This document shows, in pieces, positions 34,032-43,931 of a stretch of DNA of 64,000 nt. The notes under the pieces were generated by a model. The model ran no database searches. It saw only the letters and a program-made list of their open reading frames with translations, and was not told the DNA's origin. The DNA is from Stictocephala bisonia (taxonomy: Eukaryota; Arthropoda; Insecta; Hemiptera; Membracidae). Each line of letters begins with the position of its first letter. The first letter of the stretch is position 1. A program made the position numbers and the translations under genes. The stretch covers positions 372,001-436,000 of the forward strand of contig JAQJVL010000607.1 of assembly GCA_035578905.1 (NCBI GenBank), in the 5' to 3' direction.

Positions 34032-36986
34032 CCCTTAAGTACCCGCGCGGGGTGTTCAAAACACTCCAGTGTGGTCAATTATGTTTCTATTCAAAGTGGG
34101 AGTTGGCTACACTGCCCATCCTTTCAGTACCTTCAAACTACATGCTGACAGACGTTCCAGACCGGTTTTCGTTAGTTTGTGTTGAGTTATTGATTCGTCA
34201 CGTGCTGTCAAAGTAGTCTGGGGTGTCCCTGACACCCCGCGCGGTTACTAGTGTATTTGTTTGAGAACCAATAGGGGTATTCTCAACACCCCACGTGGTA
34301 ACTTGTGTATGTTTTATAGTGAAAATTAACATTGGTGTTTCTTATACATGATATTAATTGTTGTTAAATAACTGTTTCAACTATTTATACGAGTTATTCT
34401 GTGTGTGATTTAAATAATTGTGAGATAATTTAGGCAATCAAGCCGATTTAATTCGGCAGTATCTTATGGAGGAATATAGTGAGGGAAATAGTAGTTATAA
34501 TGATATTATCTCTGATTCTGACCATGACGAGGAAGATCATGTTAGTGAGTCAGATCATGATACATGCTCCATTCCTGATGACAGCGATGCCGATCCAGAC
34601 TTTGTTCTTGGAAGTAATGATACCTCAGTTGTAGAGGACAGTGATACTGAAGAGGATATTAGTAATCAACCTCCAACCAAGAAGCAGAAGACTGGCGTCC
34701 AAGATTCAGTCAATACTCAAGATTCAGACAATACTCAACCAAGGAACACGGTTGATGATGTTATTGAAGAAGTTGTAATGGGGAGTGGTGATATTGCTCA
34801 AGTATGTACAAATAGTCCTAGATCAAGAAATTATTTAGTTGGAAAAGATAAAAAAACATTTTGGAAACGTACTTGTAATACAGTTGCTAATGTCCATACT
34901 AGAGCAGAGAACATTGTGAAACATTTTCCTGGACCTGTAAAAAATGCTAAGCAAGCAACAACATCATTGGAATGCTTTCATTTATTTGTAGATGATCAAA
35001 TAATACAAGCTACCACCATAAATACTAATGTTTATATAAACAAAATAAGTGGGCTTTATTCTAGGGACAGAGATTGCAAACAAACAGATCATGTTGAATT
35101 AAAAGCTTTTTTAGGTCTATTATTGTTTGCTGGTTCGATTCAATCTGGCCACCAAAACTTACGGGAACTGTGGAGTAAAGATGGTACTGGCTTAGAAATT
35201 TTTTATGGCAGTATGAGTTTTAATAGATTTATTTTTTTATTAAAGTGTATAAGATTTGATAACATAAATGATAGAGAGGAAAGACGCAAGTTTGATAAGT
35301 TTGCACTATTTAGAGAGGTGTTTAAATTATTTGTAAATAATTGTGAAAAACACTATTCTTTGGGGGAATTCGTTACAATTGACGAACAGCTTGTTCCTTT
35401 CAGAGGTCGTCGCTCATTCAGGCAGTACATGAAATGTAAACCTGCTAAGTATGGTCTAAAAATATTGACATTGACAGATGCTGAGACATATTATGTAAAA
35501 ACTATGGAGGTGTACCTCGGTAAGCAACCTGAAGGAAGTCCATACGAGGTTTCAAATCGCCCAAGTGATGTTGTTTTACGGTTAGTAAAAACAATTGAAA
35601 ATAGTGGTAGAAACATCACTGCAGATAACTGGTTCACTAGTATTCCATTACTGAACCAGTTGCTAAATAAAAAACTAACTTACGTTGGGTCAGTAAGAAA
35701 AGAAAAGGTGGAAATTCCACTGGTAATGACAAGCAAGAAGAGAGAAGCTTACAGCACCATATTTGGGTTTTAAGAAAAAATTACCCCAAAAATGGGTTTC
35801 TTTCATATGCCCTAAAACAAAATCGTAGTGTCATTCTAGTTTCAAGTTTTCATCATGATGATCATATTGATGAGTCAACCGGGGTTCAGAAAAAACCAGA
35901 TATAATTACTTTTTATAATAGTACCAAATCTGGTGTTAACATTGTAGACCAAAAATGTGGCACATATTCAACCTCTCGGAGATGTAAGAGATGGCTGTTA
36001 GTCCTATTCTACAGATTGTTAGACATAGCAGGAGTCAACGCACAGATAATTTATTTATTCAATAATCCTACCAAACCACTTTTGAGAAGAATGTTTCTCA
36101 AAGAAATTGCTCTTGAGCTAGTCAAACCTTTAGCTCTTTCAAGATGTACCTTACAAAGTTTACCCAAAAGCATTCGTCAATCAGCAAGAAGAGTTGCAGG
36201 TCAAGGGCCAGGGGTACAAGAACCCGTAAATACAAACAACGATCAAAGGAGAAAGACAAGATGTACCGTATGTCCAAGGAATAAAGACATAAAAGTCAAA
36301 ATTTCATGTGAAATGTGTAAAATTCCAATGTGCCTTGCCCATATGAAAACTGTGTGTGAGGCCTGCCTAACTCAAGAAGATGACAAATCAGACTGAGCAT
36401 ATACTTTGTTGAAAAATAGGTATTTTAAAATAATTGTTAAACTCAAATTTAATTGTTAGATTACATTTTTAATTATATATCCATTAGATATCCATCCTGT
36501 ATTCACATTTTACTTTTTAAATAAATAAAATTAAAAAATAATATGCGTATGTTTTGTGTCACCCAGGCAATTCTTAGTTTTTACTGAATAAAAATAACTA
36601 TATTCAGGATAGCGCTGTTTATGTACCAGATGAAAATATATTTCAAAACCAGATTGTAGAACAAAATTTAACTTATATTATATGATTTAAAACAAAAAAC
36701 AGAAAGAAACAACATTTTTATAAGTTATTGTTGTGTAAAATGTAAAACTGATTCGATAAAAGAAAAAAAAATGCAAACTTTTGCAATTTATTTTTTTAAA
36801 TAGTGTAAATATTTTTATTTATCAAATTTTAACCATTCAAATGGTACACAAGTTAAAAGTTAACTATAAAAACTTAATTTTTTGAAAAGTATAGTAAATA
36901 AAATTATAGGCTATATTTAGTATGGGGTGTTTGAGACACCCCGCGCGGGACTCGACGTTACAAATAGCCGCGCGGGTACTTAAGGG
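34032..36986 (+). mobile_element. piggyBac transposon (family with CCCTTAAGTACCCGCGCGG ends)
   Basis: TTAA at 34028-34031 and 36987-36990 flank 19-bp perfect inverted ends CCCTTAAGTACCCGCGCGG. The subterminal motif GGTGTnnnnnACACC, often followed by CGCGCGG, recurs on both sides (34049, 34220, 34290, 36925). Length 2955 bp, consistent with a once autonomous element. It is unrelated in its ends to the piggyBac element at 21.7 kb. Confidence 0.95.
34466..36396 (+). pseudogene. piggyBac transposase with frameshift and altered catalytic residue
   Basis: From MEEYSEGNSSYND there is an acidic N-terminus and a basic PPTKKQK. The core has KTFWKRT, SLECFHLFVDDQII, then GEFVTIDEQLVPFRGRRSFRQYM (first catalytic Asp) and NITADNWFTSIPLL (second). 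The ORF stops at 35773 through a one-base shift near 35768. The other frame continues KNGFLSYALKQNRSVILVSSFHHDDHIDE, then YNSTKSGVNIVDQ. There the family's third catalytic Asp (GVDxxD) is Asn. The C-terminus keeps a zinc domain (CTVCPRNKD, CEMCKIPMCLAHM, CEAC) and stops at 36394-36396. The element is thus disabled twice. Decay otherwise is light. Confidence 0.92.
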
Positions 36987-36990
36987 TTAA

Positions 36991-37829
36991 GAAACAAGGT
37001 TATTCTTACATATTATTACAATTACATATGCACTTTCTAGATACCTCACCAATCTTGACATTTTTTATCACCAGTGGGTAGAATCAGGTATACATTTTAT
37101 GAGAAAACACTTTTTACTCTGCAGATATACAAAAATAAATAAAAAAGTATTGTAAGTAGCTGGAGCAATAGCCTATTGGTTTTTTTTTTTTTTTAATTTT
37201 GGCACTTTTCTACATTCTATATCTTTGTAAATAATAAAGTCCACAAAACCAAATGTTTGCAGGTTGTTCCTCTATTTTAGTACCGTACTAAAATTGGGAT
37301 AAAAATCAAATTTTTATTTTCATGCCCAAAAAAGATATTAATCCTTGAACTTTGAAAAATTTGAAAATTTCATGATTTCAAACATTTTTTTCTAAAAAAC
37401 TATGCTGTCCACAGTTTTAAGCACCTCGATATACCTATCACATAAAAATAATAAATAAATTAACTGTTGCCTTTTTGAAAAAAATAAATGTGTGAAAATT
37501 AATTTTAAAAGAAATTCATGATAAACTTTGGAGATACATTTGGGCCCTTGTACTTAAGTTTAAGAACAAACCTGTAGGGACTTAAATTGAAATTCATACT
37601 CTTCTGATGAGATTGGTTTTTAGTTGAATGATGAATAGAAGAGGAGATGTGCTTCTCCGCAAAGTTTGAAATTCACTTAAAATAGGCGTTTTGCCATGAA
37701 GCCAAAATGGCCTTCATCAGTAAAACAAAAATGTTAAAAATTAAATAAAATACTTTTTGTACTTCTGATGAGTAGTACTTTTATGTAACAAAATATGAAA
37801 AATAATAAAAATTGTGCAGCAACCAATTT
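36991..37829. other. No gene recognised
   Basis: AT-rich. The minus strand at 37690-37735 has TGATGAAGGCCATTTTGGCTTCATGG, an inverted motif common in repeat 3' regions, but no family can be named. Confidence 0.4.
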
Positions 37830-38156
37830 TTATGTTTGGTTAGGTTAGTAAAAAGTGTATTTTTCGGTTGAAAAATTAATATTATTGAAAAACCATGATG
37901 TTATTGAACAATTAATTATGTATTTGTGTTCGACATTTAAAAAAACAAGTATAATGGGAAAAAACTGTGAAAATTTTGGATTTTAAAAAAAGTTGGTTTT
38001 TCCACTATCACAAAGAAACAAGTTTTACGATTTTTGGGTAAAAACGAGTTTTCTACGGCTAAAATCAACCTCTTCAAGAATTACTTAACTCATATTTCAC
38101 CACTTTTTCAACAAGTAATTGTATTTTCAGAGGTGTCTAGGAAGGTCATAATTACC
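37830..38156 (+). mobile_element. Partial copy of the GGTAATTATGCAC-end family
   Basis: The segment from GGTTAGGTTAGTAAAAAG to TCATAATTACC is homologous, in the same direction, to the right halves of the elements at 41-43 kb (GTATTTGTGTTCGACATT, AAAAGTTGGTTTTTCCAC, CGAGTTTTCTACGGCTAAAATCAACCTCTTCAAGA, GTATTTTCAGAGGTG). Its terminal inverted repeat reads GGTAATTATGACCTTCCTAG, diverged from GGTAATTATGCACTTTCTTG. The left end was not found. Confidence 0.65.
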
Positions 38157-38592
38157 AAAACAAGATTATGATCATTTACCTTGGTAAAAAAAGAGAATTA
38201 AAAAAAGAGGAAAAATGTTTTTGTGCATGGATCTGGTTTTGTGTGTAGGTTTACTCAAATTGTGCGGTATTCAGTCCTTATTACGAATAAGGCAAGATGA
38301 TAACAATCAAACCATTAAGAAGCATGTAAGTGCCGAAATTGTGCCGGTTGGAGATTATGTATGGAAAGGCCTAGATTGGTTAATAACTGGTCAGATTTGG
38401 TTACGTTTAGATACATATTAAGTTTTTGAGGTATTAAGGCTGGGTTTTGAATTAATTTTTGGAAATATAATCTAATTAAACCAAAATTAACCTAACAAAT
38501 TTGACCAACTCATACCTAACAATACCCAGCCTGGGCCATTCCTACCAAAACATAACTTAGAAACCAGCACATTTCTAGTGCTAGATGATTAA

Positions 38593-39655
38593 CCCTCTAG
38601 GTGATTTTCGCCCAAATTCGGGCGATCGTTTTTGCCGCCTTAGTGTTTTTCACCCGAATTCGGGCGATGATTCACACACCTGTTTACGCACGTATAATTT
38701 ATAGTAAGATCGATCGATTCGGAAAAACGCATATCGAACAATTCTACAACAACAGCTGGTCAAGAGCAAGAAAGGAAGAGAATTTAAAAAACCAATCCTT
38801 ATAGATAAATACAACCAATACATGGGAGGGGTTGATGTAAGTGATAAAGCTGTTTACCATCTCTCTTGCAGCCGCCAGACAACTAAATATTGGAAACGCA
38901 TTTTTTACAATCTCTTGGACATTTCTCTATACAATTCTTATATTTTATACACCCTAAATACAGACAAACCTATTGATAGAAGAAGGTATTACATTAGTAT
39001 TGTTGAAACCCTGGCATATACCAGAGACATAGCTCCTGTTGCTGGCCCTTCAGGTGATACTACGCACAAAATAACAATAATTCCTAATAAATCTAACAAA
39101 TTGCGTCCTATTTGCAAAAGAAAGGCAACATATTGGTGCCCAGGATGTAACTGTGGGGTGCATAAGGAATATTTCCATAAGCTGGATCATTTTTGGAGGC
39201 CCCTAAAGGCTCGAAAGAAAAGGAAGACAGTGCATCCTCAATAAGTGCTCACAAACAGTGATTTTAGCCAGTGTACATATTTTAGTTTTTTGATAATTTT
39301 AATTGTAAAAACTGTACATATCTAGACATATTCTTTTTCCTTATAAAATTTTGAACAATATGTATATCTTGGATTTTTGGTATTGTGTATATAATTAAGT
39401 TTCATATGCCTGGTCATGAACAGAAAGATAAATTTCAAATTTTTCAAATTTGGCATAAAGTGGATCTCATGTACATAAGGTAAGAGAATTTTACTATACA
39501 CCATTAGATAGCACATTTACTGTACTTTTAGAAAATATACTACATGTAACCTCTAAGTCAATTTTTATATTTTTTGTTGATTTTTGAATAAAATTCTGCA
39601 AAATGACAAAAAATCGCATGACGCTAAGGAGTTTTTTAGTGCGACACCTAGAGGG
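38593..39655 (+). mobile_element. Internally deleted piggyBac element (CCCTCTAGGTG ends)
   Basis: TTAA at 38589-38592 and 39656-39659 flank inverted ends CCCTCTAGGTG. The left end holds two near-perfect palindromes, CGCCCAAATTCGGGCG (38609-38624) and CACCCGAATTCGGGCG (38651-38666). The 1063-bp element keeps only the 3' part of the transposase gene, so about half of an autonomous copy has been lost. Confidence 0.9.
38770..39244 (+). pseudogene. piggyBac transposase C-terminal fragment
   Basis: The open frame reads GREFKKPILIDKYNQYMGGVDVSDKAVYHLS, with the third catalytic Asp in GGVD. It continues TTKYWKRIFYNLLDISLYNSYILY and a diverged Cys/His tail (PICKRKATYWCPGCNCGVHKEYFHKLDH) to the stop at 39242-39244. 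Everything before the third Asp is deleted; upstream bases are the element's left UTR. It is a transposon relic even though the frame is open. Confidence 0.85.
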
Positions 39656-40555
39656 TTAATAACGCTTTGACTGTAAAGCCCTTGCCATGTTCCTGATTAG
39701 GACCAAATTACACACAATTTGGTTATCCACAACGCTATATTTATAGCAACAATGTAATTGTGTTTTTCGTCATTTTCATGATTTTCCCAACTTTTTCACT
39801 GGAAGAATGATCATATTCTTGTTACTTTGCAATGTATCTACTATCAACAAAAGATCAATCTAAATATAGACAGGACCCCTAGTCTTTGGACCAGTAAATA
39901 CCCAAATAGTAGATACCTTATTGGCTAAGCCATTCAAATTTAAGTGTAGACCTACCTATTTATTAGGCCCTAGAAATTTCACCAACAATTTACATGGTTG
40001 TAAAACAAATAATTTTTTTAAAATTCTGATCTGCATTACACCACAGACTAACCAGTGCCAATTTCATGTGTACGAGACTGCTTGGATTAACTAGCTAACC
40101 GTGTAACTGTCATTTTTTTCAACACAAAAGTCGAAACAGAGGGCACAAGTATATTTGCGTATATAATACAAGTTCTACTCTACTTCTACCACAGAATTAA
40201 ACACCTATACTGTGCTTATTATTTTGACAGCACAAGCTTTTCTTGACCTTAGTTAAATAACAATGACAGGACAAGCAGCCTTGATAATAAACAAATAATT
40301 TGACAATAACAAACTTTTTTTAACTTTTTTTAAGCAAGATGGACAGACAGAGTAGTGATAAATAAAACAAAATGTCAGCTGGTAGCTAAATTGGTGTTTT
40401 TTCATGCCATCTTTCTTTTAGATTTTTTATTATTTTCTATTATATACCTGGTGGTATAATCATAGAATATATCTGGTGGTATACCAGAAGGTATAGTAGA
40501 AAGTCAGCTGACCACACCAGTGACGACATCATTAATTCTAATAAATCAAGTGCAT

Positions 40556-40700
40556 CTCCCATGACGTTACATGTGCGAAATGGCAAAAAAAATGCTGTTC
40601 TTTTCTATTTGCCGTGATTATATGTCCAGCTGATAAGTGATAAATAACTTGCTCACTATTCTAAAACTACCTACTGAATAGTGAATACTTTTTATTTACT
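40556..40700 (+). repeat. Dispersed repeat, copy B
   Basis: Homologous to 17180-17390 (CCCATGACGTTACATGTGCGAAATGGCAAA, AGCTGATAAGTGATAAATAACTTGCTCACTATT). Confidence 0.55.
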
Positions 40701-41135
40701 GTTTAGTGTTTAGCAAGATATCCTAGCCTAAGAAGCGTTACTGTTTCTAATAGTCAGCTCTGGTGTCAGTATCACTTATAGGATTACTTATTGCTGATAT
40801 TACATTAACAAAGCAAGAACTACCAAACAGAAATGCATGATTAGACTTTACCTTCAAAATATAGTTAAAGTAGTACAGTATCTATCTGTATTTTACGCTA
40901 GAACCAATAACCAAGATACTCAAAGTAGCTTAAGTTGACTTTCACAGGAAATTTTAATATCTAGGTTGTTCCTTATTTAGTGGTAGTTCATTATAATGCT
41001 CTTCTTTGCGACTAGCACAGTATGGAAATGACATGTTTTTCCCTCAAGTTTATGTTATTAGGAGCAGTTGTATCAAACATTAGTGCAACAGGTTGAAACC
41101 TCCTAATTAACAATATTAGGACCTTGTTATTTAAA

Positions 41136-41186
41136 ATGGGCCAGAGCTTGAGTCAATTTACTGAGGAGGAACTTCAAGACTATCAG
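41136..41186 (+). CDS. CIB1: CIB-family gene, exon 1 (start codon, myristoylation signal)
   Basis: The ATG at 41136 opens MGQSLSQFTEEELQDYQ, followed directly by donor GTAAGC; 17 codons, phase 0. MGxxxS with Gly2 and Ser6 fits the N-myristoylation consensus known for CIB proteins, which would anchor the product to membranes. FTEEELQDYQ matches the family's N-terminal helix. Exon 2 continues with DLTYFTKKEVL in the same phase, as in CIB1-4. No TATA box is obvious upstream. Intron 1 is about 9.4 kb and packed with transposons, the nearest starting about 77 bases after this exon. Confidence 0.8.
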
Positions 41187-41679
41187 GTAAGCCTACATAA
41201 TGTACCCAGTCTAAATCTGAGCAGTTGAATAAGGTCCTGGTAAAATGAAAGGGTAGACCTAATCAGCCTATGCACTTTCTTGCCACCTCTGAAAATAAGA
41301 TTTCTTGTTGAAAAAGTGGTGAAATATGAGTTAATATTTCTTGAGGAGGTTGATTTCAACTGCGGTTAATCCGTATTTCACAGAAAAATCATAAAACTAG
41401 TTTTTAATCTGTTAGTAAAAACCCCAACTTTTTTAAAAACCGTTGTTATTCAACAATTTTTTTCACTTCACATGTTTTTATGCTGGACACGAATATATAA
41501 TTTATTTTTTTCAACCTGAAAAATTCATTTTTTATTGACCTAACCTAACTTACCCTAATTGTCTATTTACTCAACAAAAATTCGTAACCTGCATTACATT
41601 CCGGTGCCTGGCCTCCATGACAGCCTGCTGGTCGTCACTCCTCCTCCATGAATTCAGCTTTTGCAATTAATAGTTATTG

Positions 41680-43128
41680 GGTAATTATGCACTTTCTTGC
41701 CACCAAACAAATTTGGAACATTTTGCTTGAAATGGGTCTAGAATTGGCTGTATTTTCACGAGATATGCTTTTTATTCCGCGGAAATAACGTATTTTACCG
41801 AAAAATTCGAAAAAACCAATATCACAACTTTTAGTATTTTTGTCATATTTCCGTTAATTTAAATGGTATTTTAATCATCTTTTTTGTATTTTTATGTGTT
41901 TTTTTTTTTGCGCTGAATACAAATTTTAAAACTATTATTGGTCTATTACAAAAATTTCTCGAGAAATAACGGAAAAACTACTATCGCGGCGGATCGCGAT
42001 TAGCGGCCATTATGCGATCATTATATACAACAACTATTAATCACAAAAACCGAATTCACCTATATTCCCGCCGGAGTGACGGCCGTCACGGAGGCCAAAC
42101 GCCCGAATTTAACGCAAATTACGCATTTTTGTTGAGAAAATAGACTATTAGGATAAGTTAGGTTATGTCAGTAAAAAATGCATTTTCAAGCTGAAAAAAT
42201 AATTTTACTACAACACCAGTTATATATTTGTGTTCAGCATAAAAAAAAAACACGAGAAATGGAAAAAAATTTGTCGAAAAATAACGATTTTTAACCCTTA
42301 TAGTGCCGGGAATCGCTGTCAGCGACGCCCCTTACTAGTGCGAGAAATGCCAGCGTCGCTGTGAGAGACGCGCTGTATTTGTTATAGTGCATCGTTATGT
42401 TTTATTAAATGGCCGCCAGAACAATACCAGACGCTTTGCCAATGACCGCTGCACGCAGTTTCGCTCTTGGACTGTGTCTAGATGACGTAACTGTTCCATA
42501 ACAGACACGTAACTATTAGGTATAACTATTATGTCGCTTAGCAACCAATTTGTAATGTTTTAGTTATAATTTTGTAAAGAGATAATTTTAGAAGTATAGT
42601 AAATGAAATTATATGTATTGGTTCAGTTTTAAATGCTCTATAAAATGCTGTTCAGGACAATATTCTAAAATAAAATTATAACTAACATACGGACCTTCAA
42701 ACTTGAAAAAAAAATAAAAAACATTTTTTTCTCAAGGTTTTTAGAAAAAAATAAAATTTATTACAAAGAAAGGTTAAATATATATACATAGCTCTATAGA
42801 CCACTTATTGCTCTTTCATTTAAAAAAGAATTTATATAAATATGACTAAAAACATGGATTCTATAAATTTTTACCTGGAACCTTACATTTTTTGCCAAAA
42901 TTGGCCTGGCACTTTTCGCATAGGAAATGAAAAAATGGCCCGGCACTATAAGGCTTAAAAAAGTTGGTTTTTTCATTAGTAGATAAAAAACTAGTTTTTC
43001 GATTTTTCGGTAAAAAACGAGTTTCCCGCGGTTGAAATCAAACTCCTCAAGAGATATAAACTCATTTTTCATCACTTTTTTAACATGAAATTGTATTTTC
43101 AGAGGTGACAAGAAAGTGCATAATTACC
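41680..43128. mobile_element. Inner element: 25-bp TIRs and 8-bp target-site duplication
   Basis: The left end begins GGTAATTATGCACTTTCTTG at 41680. The right end, ending at 43128, is its inverse with one mismatch over 25 bp. AGTTATTG flanks both sides (41672-41679 and 43129-43136), an 8-bp duplication proven by the empty-site paralogue in the same family. Removing the TTAA element inside (42291-42954) leaves about 785 bp, with no transposase, so it is non-autonomous. Eight-base duplications occur in hAT and P elements, but the ends do not start CAG/CAT, so the superfamily is open. Confidence 0.8.
42295..42954. mobile_element. piggyBac-type MITE (CCTTATAGTGCCGGG ends)
   Basis: TTAA at 42291-42294 and 42955-42958 flank ends CCCTTATAGTGCCGGG and, inverted, GCCTTATAGTGCCGGG. 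The left subterminal region holds repeated AGCGACGCC/CAGCGTCGCTG motifs in both orientations. No coding sequence in 660 bp. It interrupts the right arm of the element at 41680-43128. Confidence 0.85.
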
Positions 43129-43371
43129 AGTTATTGTATATAATGATCGTGTAATGGCCACTAATTGATATTCACTGCGATATTCACAATAGTTTTGTTG
43201 TTATGTCTTGAGAAATAATTGTTGTTATAGACCAAAATAGTTTTCAAATTCATTTAAAAAAACTAAAATAAAAAAGATTATTAAAATACCATTTAAATTA
43301 ACGGATATACCTAAAAAAATACTAAATGTTGTGACATTTGTTTTTTCAAATTTTTCGGTAAAATACGAGTA

Positions 43372-43931
43372 TTAAATTAGTAATTTGTGTTAAATTCTGG
43401 TGCCTGGCCTCCGTGAAAGGTGCTGGCCACCACTCCGGCAAGATTATAGGTGAATTATACTGTCATGACTTTTGGATATTTATCAAAAAATACATCGCAG
43501 CTTTGTAATTAACAATTGGTAGCTGACAACAAGCATATCAGTGAATTTGGTTTTTTGTGGTTAATAGTTGGTGTATATAATAATCATGTAATGGCCACTA
43601 GCCTAATCTTGATTCGCCACGAAAGTATTTTTTTGTTATATCGAGAAATAATATATAAACGATAATAGTTTTCAAATTCGTAATCAGAAAAAAACATGTA
43701 TAAAAAGATGATTAAAATACCATATAATTGATCTAAATGGTATTTAAATTATCTAACTGGAAATATGTCAATAATACTAGAAGCTGTGACATTGGTTTTT
43801 GGAATTTTTTGGTAAAATACATGTGATTTCTGCAGAATAAAAAGCATGTCTTGTAAAAATATAGCAAATTCTATACCCATTTCAAGCAAAATTTGCCAAT
43901 TTGTTAGGTGGCAAGAAACTGCATAAATACC
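43372..43931. mobile_element. Third copy of the GGTAATTATGCAC-end family (half)
   Basis: From about 43385 the sequence repeats the family's middle (GGTGCCTGGCCTCCGTGA, CCACTCCGG). From 43540 it repeats the arm (GTTAATAGTTGGTGTATATAATAATC, AATGGCCACTA), ending TTTGTTAGGTGGCAAGAAACTGCATAAATACC at 43931, the inverse of the left terminus at 41680 with a few changes. A ~85-base insertion bounded by GTGAATT lies at about 43450-43540. Confidence 0.7.

Larger units (their letters stand above)
41263..43371 (-). mobile_element. Older member of the GGTAATTATGCAC-end family, split by a younger one
   Basis: Its outer end (TATGCACTTTCTTGCCACCTCTGAAAAT, 41269 on) is the same terminal sequence, inverted, as the right end of the inner element. 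Its body runs to 41679 and continues at 43137-43371. If 41680-43136 is removed, the sequence reads AATTAATAGTTATTGTATATAATGATCGTG, which matches TTAATAGTTGTTGTATATAATGATCGCA inside the inner element (inverted, about 42000-42040). Its other end is lost at 43371. Confidence 0.75.

Noticed and set aside
38215..38421. 68-codon plus-strand ORF as a gene
   Set aside because: No domain, no splice context and no conserved motif; consistent with chance in repeat-derived sequence.
40976..41047. Minus-strand 26-codon ORF (MSFPYCASRKEEHYNELP...) upstream of CIB exon 1 as a first exon of the PX gene
   Set aside because: No donor splice site in the required phase follows and no homology can be argued; left unassigned.
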